Part shown: piece after piece, positions 20,939-25,979 of the stretch
How positions within the stretch are numbered: position 1 is the stretch's first letter
How the letters are laid out: each line of letters begins with the position of its first letter
Assembly: GCA_001689415.1 (NCBI GenBank)
Contig: LUJM01000056.1
Span: forward strand, 1 to 25,979
Direction: 5' to 3'
DNA length: 25,979 nt
From: Bacteroidales bacterium M2
Lineage (GTDB): Bacteria > Bacteroidota > Bacteroidia > Bacteroidales > Muribaculaceae
Translations under genes and position numbers: made by a program
The notes under the pieces: generated by a model
What the model was told of the DNA's origin: nothing
The model's database searches: none
What the model saw: only the letters and a program-made list of their open reading frames with translations

Positions 20939-23244
20939 TGTATAAATTTGGGGGCCAAGATAAATAATCCCAGGCTGATGCCTGCGTTGAAATGGTGGCG
21001 CGAGGAGGTGTAGTTGCAGTATGCGCTCAGTGTGGCTATCGGTAGCTTGTACGCTACTGAAAACTCGCCAAAGAAGTGGGCTGTGCCGAACCAGCTCCCA
21101 TAGCGTGCGAATCCGCCGTTGGTCTCTACAATGGTACGTGCAGGAATGAAGCTGCTGAGGGTAAGGCGGGCCGACAGGCTCGAATTGTACTTGTAGATAG
21201 GTACAAGCGATACTGCGGCATAACTTGGTGCCCTCAACCCCGGGTCAAACACATAGTGCGATGCCGGAGTGGGGGTGAATGCCGGAGCTGTGGATATGGT
21301 GGCATAATAGCTCTGAAGCAGTGGGCGGGTAGAGGCTACAATCTCGCCCTCAAGACCCAGCGAGAAGTGTTTGGCAAGGTCAAAGTAGTCGCGCTCGCGC
21401 CAGTGGAGTTGTACCCATTTTTCATTCTCGCTTTCGTGGCTGTCGGCCATGGCGTTGAAGAAGTGCGACTTGCCTATGAGGGCGGTGATGCATCCGTGGC
21501 GGTCGTAGCCCGAGGTGGGGTAGTTGTACTCATCGATTGTAGATGAGCTATATCCTGCGAAAACCTGGGCAAGGTTTATGCCTATGTTGTCGCGTCCTGC
21601 AATGTAGCTCTCTGGATCGTTGTTGCGATAAAAAGAATTGTATATCCTGCCGCCTCCAACACCGACCTCGGCAGCTCCTTTGCGACCTGCGGCGCATGAC
21701 CAGGCGAGGCGTCCGAAATACTCGTGGTCGGTGACAAACGAGGGCTCGTTGTCTTTGAAAAAGAGTTTTTCGTTTTCATGAAATCTCTGTCGCGAAGCAA
21801 CGGCTGTAAATCTCATTGCCGACGGAAGGTCGGTAGGCAGGTAGAGCGAGCCTTTCAGAGCACCGGCCATGTAGCTTTGGCCGATCCATGCTTCGATATC
21901 GGCGTTGACGCTGCTGAAACTCAGCGACGAATAGCCGGCGCGGAGGTAGAGGAAGCTGTTGTTCGACGATGTGATATATGCACCGGCGCCGAGCGATATT
22001 TTTTTCTTGACAGCGATGTCGAGGTTGAGCTTGAAAAGCCCTGTGCTGTCAATCGGTACGGCGTTTGGAGAGAGCATGTCGAGCTTGTCGGATGCCAGAG
22101 CCCTGTAAAACGCAAGTCGGGCATGGTCAACACCTATTGTGTCGCTGTGGTCCGAGGTGGTGAATAGATATTTGATGTATTCGTTCTGGCGAGGATCTGC
22201 ACCGCTTACCGTGACATCCGAGAACCTCAACTCCGGGGTCTGCATCTTGAATGATTCGCGGCGAATACGGCGTACTTCGGGCGATATGCGGCTGTGTACC
22301 CGCGCCTTGATAGAATCCATCATCTCCATGGTACGCATGTAGCCTTTTTCGTAAATCTGCTGTGCCGCGCCGAAATCAAGCAGGCTGAATTCACTCAGGC
22401 GGATACGTACTTTTACGCCGTCTTTTTCGGGCAGGTCGTATGTCTGAGGGTCGGAAACGAGCATATCGAGCTGGTCCATATAGCTGTTGGGCGGGCCTTC
22501 GGACGGCGCTGATACGTCGAAACCAATCATTACTGACGGGGCGAACTCCTTGCGCATGACATCGACCGGGAAGTTGTCGTAGATGCCTCCGTCGTAGAAA
22601 ATGTCATCACCGATTTTTACGGCTTGAAACACGAGGGGAAAACTCATCGAAGCCCTTACGGCATCGGCGAGATTGCCGCCTGCAAATACATGCTTCCGGC
22701 GTTTGGTCATGTTGGATGCTACCGTTCGCAGTGGCACAAAAAGCCTGTCGAAGTTGCCCCGGCATTGAGCCGTATATGCTCCGAAAATTTCCATGAAGCC
22801 GAATTGCATCGGTGCAGGAGATATCAGCGATTGCGGATTGAACCTCTTCTTCGTCTTTATGGAATCGCCGCCGACCTGTATCGAAAATAGTTGAGGCGAA
22901 GGTTGCTCCGCCGAAAAGTAATAAGTGTATTCAGGGTCGATACTGCCGGTAGACATGTACCCGAAATATGGCGAATTGATAAAAGCCATCATCTCGTCGG
23001 GTGTATAGCCGATTGCATATAGAGCGCCGACGATTGCACCCATCGACGTGCCGGTGATGTAGTCGATAGGGATGTTGTTGTCTTCGAGAGCCTTGATAGC
23101 GCCGATATGCGCGATGCCCTTGGCTCCGCCACCGCTAAGAACAAGACCTACAGATTGATGCGACTCCTGCGCTGCGATACGCAGTGCAGGGGCCGTATTC
23201 AAAAGAAAAACGAAAAGAAGAATAAAGCACTTAAGAACCCTCAT
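20935..23244 (-). CDS. Patatin-like phospholipase fused to an outer-membrane barrel
   Basis: The 769-aa product has a signal peptide (about 1-25), an N-terminal patatin domain and a C-terminal outer-membrane barrel. The patatin motifs are complete: oxyanion loop GLVLSGGGAKG (33-43), nucleophile GTSMG (65-69, Ser67), and the dyad Asp in FYDGGIYDNFPV (216-227, Asp218). A POTRA-like segment follows (about 338-400, LRFSDVTVSGADP), then about 16 barrel strands ending LGLFILAPKFIQ. This is the architecture of type Vd two-domain secretion (PlpD-like), where the lipase is exported through its own barrel. It would hydrolyse phospholipids or lipid esters at the cell surface; its substrate is unknown. 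It is the first gene of a patatin-ssb-peptidase-ribD unit. Confidence 0.92.
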   Translation of the reverse strand: MRVLKCFILLFVFLLNTAPALRIAAQESHQSVGLVLSGGGAKGIAHIGAIKALEDNNIPIDYITGTSMGAIVGALYAIGYTPDEMMAFINSPYFGYMSTGSIDPEYTYYFSAEQPSPQLFSIQVGGDSIKTKKRFNPQSLISPAPMQFGFMEIFGAYTAQCRGNFDRLFVPLRTVASNMTKRRKHVFAGGNLADAVRASMSFPLVFQAVKIGDDIFYDGGIYDNFPVDVMRKEFAPSVMIGFDVSAPSEGPPNSYMDQLDMLVSDPQTYDLPEKDGVKVRIRLSEFSLLDFGAAQQIYEKGYMRTMEMMDSIKARVHSRISPEVRRIRRESFKMQTPELRFSDVTVSGADPRQNEYIKYLFTTSDHSDTIGVDHARLAFYRALASDKLDMLSPNAVPIDSTGLFKLNLDIAVKKKISLGAGAYITSSNNSFLYLRAGYSSLSFSSVNADIEAWIGQSYMAGALKGSLYLPTDLPSAMRFTAVASRQRFHENEKLFFKDNEPSFVTDHEYFGRLAWSCAAGRKGAAEVGVGGGRIYNSFYRNNDPESYIAGRDNIGINLAQVFAGYSSSTIDEYNYPTSGYDRHGCITALIGKSHFFNAMADSHESENEKWVQLHWRERDYFDLAKHFSLGLEGEIVASTRPLLQSYYATISTAPAFTPTPASHYVFDPGLRAPSYAAVSLVPIYKYNSSLSARLTLSSFIPARTIVETNGGFARYGSWFGTAHFFGEFSVAYKLPIATLSAYCNYTSSRHHFNAGISLGLFILAPKFIQ

Positions 23245-23341
23245 GGGCAGCTCAATGATGAAATAGTTGAATAGTTATAGCTTTACCTTAAAACGCGAAT
23301 GTTGTGAAAAAAGTTCGCGAGGGTCAAAATTTTTTCAACTT
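23245..23341. other. Spacer between serB and the patatin gene
   Basis: 97 nt between the serB stop and the patatin start. No strong terminator hairpin was seen, and no full -33/-7 pair. Read-through from serB into the patatin unit is possible. Confidence 0.45.
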
Positions 23342-24571
23342 CTAACTCAAGATGTAGCTGTCCTTGAAGCCGAGGAAGTATAGTACGCCGTCGAGACCAA
23401 TGGTCGAAATGGACTGACGTGCAGTCTGTTTAACCTTTGGCTTGGCGTGGAATGCGATGCCGAGGCCGGCGGTTGAGAGCATGGGCAGGTCGTTTGCACC
23501 GTCGCCGACTGCGATTGTCTGCGCGATGTTGATATTCTCTACCTGGGCTATTATCCTCAAAAGCTCGGCTTTGCGTTTGCCGTCGACAATATCGCCTACG
23601 TATCGGCCGGTTAGTTTGCCGTCTTGAATCTCGAGTTCGTTGGCATATACGTAGTCGAAACCGAAGCGGCGTTTGAGGTAATTGCCGAAATATGTGAAAC
23701 CGCCCGACAGGATAGCAGTCTTGTAACCGGTGCGTTTCAGCACTTCCATCATTCGCTCTACGCCCTCGGTGATAGGCAGGTTTTCGGCGATTTCGCGCAT
23801 TACGCTCTCGTCGAGTCCTTTGAGTAAGGCAACGCGGCGTTGGAAACTTTCGCAAAAATCTATTTCACCCCTCATTGCGCTCTCTGTGATAGCTCTTACT
23901 TGGGGTCCTACGCCGGCGCGGTCGGCGAGTTCGTCGATAACCTCGGTCTCGATCAGGGTAGAGTCCATATCGAAGCATATCAGTCGGCGGCATCTGCGGA
24001 ATACATTGTCTTCCTGGAGCGAAATGTCGAATTCCTCGCTCTGTGAAATCTGCAGGAAGCGGCTTCGCATGGCGTTGATGTCGACCGGGTTGCCTCGAAC
24101 CGAGAATTCCACGCAGGCTTTCGAGCGAGGTTCTTCGTTTTCGCCCAAGGGCATACGTCCTGTAAGACGCTGTATGCTGTCGATGTTGAGTTGCTGGCGA
24201 GCGATTTCGTCAGTTACGAGTGCAATGTGCTTGGCCTTGAGTTGTCGTCCGAGGATGGTGATAATCCAGCGGTTTTTGCCCTGGCGTGCTACCCAGCGCT
24301 CGTAATCTTCGATAGTAATGGGTGAGAAGCGGATTTTTACGCTCAGTTCGTAGCACTTGAATAGCAGGTCTTTCATTATGTCGCCCGACTTTTCGGAAGT
24401 TGTGCTGAAAAGTATGCCGAGCGAAAGGCTGTGGTGAATGTCGGCCTGGCCGATGTCGAGAATCTGTGCCTCGTGGCGTGAAAGAATTTCTGCGAGGGCT
24501 GCCGTTACGCCGGGACGGTCGTCGCCCGAGATGTTGATAAGGATGAGTTCGATGTCAGATAGGTCTGCCAT
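23342..24571 (-). CDS. serB: Phosphoserine phosphatase with two ACT domains
   Basis: SerB dephosphorylates phosphoserine to serine, the last step of serine synthesis, and belongs to the HAD family. The 409-aa product has two N-terminal ACT domains (about 8-80, with GDDRPGVTAALAEIL, and about 101-185), which usually sense amino acids, and then the HAD core: CFDMDSTLIETE (199-210, nucleophile Asp201), LSGGFTYF (288-295), Lys in DGKRKAELL (330-338) and VGDGANDLPM (355-364). Length fits the ACT-containing SerB of Bacteroidetes. It starts 10 nt after the histidine kinase stop, so the two are probably one operon, an unusual partner for serB. Confidence 0.95.
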   Translation of the reverse strand: MADLSDIELILINISGDDRPGVTAALAEILSRHEAQILDIGQADIHHSLSLGILFSTTSEKSGDIMKDLLFKCYELSVKIRFSPITIEDYERWVARQGKNRWIITILGRQLKAKHIALVTDEIARQQLNIDSIQRLTGRMPLGENEEPRSKACVEFSVRGNPVDINAMRSRFLQISQSEEFDISLQEDNVFRRCRRLICFDMDSTLIETEVIDELADRAGVGPQVRAITESAMRGEIDFCESFQRRVALLKGLDESVMREIAENLPITEGVERMMEVLKRTGYKTAILSGGFTYFGNYLKRRFGFDYVYANELEIQDGKLTGRYVGDIVDGKRKAELLRIIAQVENINIAQTIAVGDGANDLPMLSTAGLGIAFHAKPKVKQTARQSISTIGLDGVLYFLGFKDSYILS

Positions 24572-24581
24572 GATTGTTATG

Positions 24582-25787
24582 TTATTTTACAACCGGGAGT
24601 TCGATTCTGAAAGTTGTACCTACGCCCGGCGTTGACTGTTTTACAAAAATACGGCCGGAATGATATTGTTCGATTATACGTTTAGCCAGTGTCAGCCCGA
24701 GTCCCCAGCCACGGCTTTTGGTGGTGAATCCCGGGTTGAACACCGTTTTGAAATTCTTGCGGCTGATGCCTTTGCCTGTGTCGGCGACTTCTATAAAAGC
24801 GTTGAGAGGCCCGGCACCGGTGCTGACTTCAATGCGTCCGGAGCCGTCCATAGCGTCGACGGCGTTCTTAATTAGGTTTTCAATAACCCAAGCCAAGAGC
24901 GGCGTGCAGGCTTCGATGCTTGCGTCATTGGCAAAAGGTTGCCATTCGAGGTGTATACGCGGCGAAATGCGCGTGCTCATGTATGCGACGGCTTCGCCCA
25001 CAGTGGCGTTGAGGTCGGCAGCTTCCATACGCGGAGCACTGCCGATTTTCGAGAATCGCGACGCTATGGTGCTCAGTCGGTTTACATCTTTGTTCATTTC
25101 GGCGAGGGTGTCTTTGTCTACCCCCATGTCGGGAAGTAGTTCCATCCAAGCCATGAGCGATGATATCGGAGTGCCGAGCTGGTGTGCAGTCTCTTTCGAC
25201 AGGCCTACCCATACTTTATTTTGTTCGGCTTTTTTTGTCGACAAGACGGCGAAATACACCACGGCAATAAAAGCGAGCATCACCAGTACGAGAATGTATG
25301 GGAAGACGCTCATCCGTCGCAATAGGGTGGAGTCGTCGTAGTAAAGGTTTTGCACCTCGCCGGGTGCAATGTCGATTTCTATCATTTTGCCCGATGCTGC
25401 CAGGTCGGAAAGCTTTGCATATAGATAGTCTACATTTCGTTGATGCGAGGGAGCGCCTATGCCCAGGGTATCGTCGGGTACCGGCAGTGCGAAATTGCGG
25501 TGCTGAAGTATATTGCCCTCGCTGTCGGTGAGCAATACCGGTATGGTGGTGTTGCTCTTTATTATACCTAATAGGAAATCGATGTCGGTATCGTCGGTGT
25601 TGGCCGAAGTTGTAACCGATACTATTTCTTTAGTAGCGTCGGCCCAAAGCTGCATACGTTCGCGCTCTACCGCCGAAAGATCGCGAATCAGCCCGTTGGA
25701 GAAATACAGAAACAAAGCCACCACGGCAGCCGCGGAGACCAAAAAAGCAATTTTGCCATAACGGCGCAATTCATATATATTCGCCAT
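24582..25787 (-). CDS. Sensor histidine kinase
   Basis: A 401-aa membrane sensor kinase. It has two membrane helices (about 12-31 and 162-182) framing a sensor domain of about 125 residues of unknown ligand, then the catalytic half: H-box ETAHQLGTPISSL (199-211, His202), N-box IENLIKNAVDAM (302-313), G1 VADTGKGIS (334-342), and G2 SRGWGLGLTLAKRI (358-371). It therefore phosphorylates itself and passes the phosphate to a response regulator; none lies in this window. The ATG at 25787 lies only 7 nt after a perfect -7 box, so the mRNA is almost leaderless. serB follows after 10 nt. The sensed signal and the partner regulator are unknown. Confidence 0.93.
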   Translation of the reverse strand: MANIYELRRYGKIAFLVSAAAVVALFLYFSNGLIRDLSAVERERMQLWADATKEIVSVTTSANTDDTDIDFLLGIIKSNTTIPVLLTDSEGNILQHRNFALPVPDDTLGIGAPSHQRNVDYLYAKLSDLAASGKMIEIDIAPGEVQNLYYDDSTLLRRMSVFPYILVLVMLAFIAVVYFAVLSTKKAEQNKVWVGLSKETAHQLGTPISSLMAWMELLPDMGVDKDTLAEMNKDVNRLSTIASRFSKIGSAPRMEAADLNATVGEAVAYMSTRISPRIHLEWQPFANDASIEACTPLLAWVIENLIKNAVDAMDGSGRIEVSTGAGPLNAFIEVADTGKGISRKNFKTVFNPGFTTKSRGWGLGLTLAKRIIEQYHSGRIFVKQSTPGVGTTFRIELPVVK

Positions 25788-25794
25788 AGCGCTG

Positions 25795-25826
25795 CAAAAT
25801 TACCAAAACGTACCCAAAATTGCAAA
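25795..25826 (-). promoter_or_regulatory. Consensus promoter of the kinase-serB operon
   Basis: On the - strand TTTG (25826-25823), a 20-nt spacer and TAATTTTG (25802-25795) match the consensus exactly. The G of the -7 box is separated from the kinase ATG by 7 nt, leaving a leader of only a few nt. Confidence 0.75.
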
Positions 25827-25926
25827 TCGATGAAGAGGTAGTGATTTTTGTTTAAAATGATATTTGTTGATTATCAGGCGTTTATAAAAATGGGGTAAAT
25901 TTTTTACAAAAAAAGATGCGAAAAAA

Positions 25927-25958
25927 TTTGCATAATATAAAAAATGGTCGTAACTTTG
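25927..25958 (+). promoter_or_regulatory. Consensus promoter for a gene beyond the right edge
   Basis: TTTG (25927-25930), exactly 20 nt, and TAACTTTG (25951-25958) match the consensus exactly. It points rightward, divergent from the kinase promoter 100 nt away. The gene it drives lies outside this window. Confidence 0.75.
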
Positions 25959-25979
25959 CATCGCTTTTGAGAAAGACGG

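Noticed and set aside
21724..22167. 147-codon frame antisense to the patatin-barrel gene
   Set aside because: A shadow of the strong codon bias on the opposite strand; the - strand protein has complete motifs throughout.

Overview
The window looks like chromosome from a member of the order Bacteroidales, and a Muribaculaceae-like gut bacterium is my best guess. Three things point there. The promoters repeatedly match the Bacteroidota -33/-7 consensus (TTTG, about 20 nt, TAnnTTTG). Starts lack strong Shine-Dalgarno sites. The gene content is typical of the order: a fused SecDF, class III fructose-1,6-bisphosphatase, the L28-L33-DUF4295 operon, PCMD lipoprotein, DUF4136 lipoprotein, and SerB with two ACT domains. 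No phage, IS element, CRISPR array, tRNA or rRNA gene was recognised. The assignment to family is inference.

Layout. 1-5228 (+ strand): a terminator of an upstream gene, secDF, a secreted glycerophosphodiester phosphodiesterase-like protein, the rpmB-rpmG-DUF4295 operon with promoter and terminator, then about 260 nt of non-coding sequence rich in perfect hairpins that I mark as a candidate structured RNA. 5229-7926 (- strand): class III FBPase and a DUF4136 lipoprotein. 8146-9413 (+): a 79-aa unknown translationally coupled to agmatine deiminase. 9408-10753 (-): hemW, and upstream of it a previously easy-to-miss 54-aa small ORF with its own terminator and a palindromic putative operator.

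11070-17300 (+) is a compact co-directional run. It holds two tandem paralogous outer-membrane barrels, a PCMD lipoprotein, an OprO/P-type porin, an HU-family DNA-binding protein, RmuC and a flavodoxin. The first six are joined by overlaps or very short gaps and make a likely operon combining cell-envelope and nucleoid/DNA-maintenance genes. 17301-18340 is a scar-like block: two almost identical hairpin terminators, each preceded by the same flavodoxin-tail-like sequence, bracket a 5' fragment of a yciI gene, an intact-looking GNAT acetyltransferase, and a 19-codon 5' fragment of a 4-oxalocrotonate tautomerase gene.

18345-25787 (-): a small winged-helix protein; a tightly packed patatin/outer-membrane barrel - ssb - zinc metallopeptidase - ribD unit; and a histidine kinase - serB pair whose consensus promoter lies only 7 nt from the kinase ATG. 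The window ends with a perfect consensus promoter reading right into a gene outside it.

The genes are mostly housekeeping: protein export, ribosome, gluconeogenesis, riboflavin, serine, heme insertion. The less ordinary parts are the candidate RNA at 4.9-5.2 kb, the 54-aa ORF with palindrome at 10.6-10.85 kb, the barrel-barrel-PCMD-porin-HU-RmuC operon, and the decayed block at 17.3-18.3 kb. I found no clear defence or mobile system.
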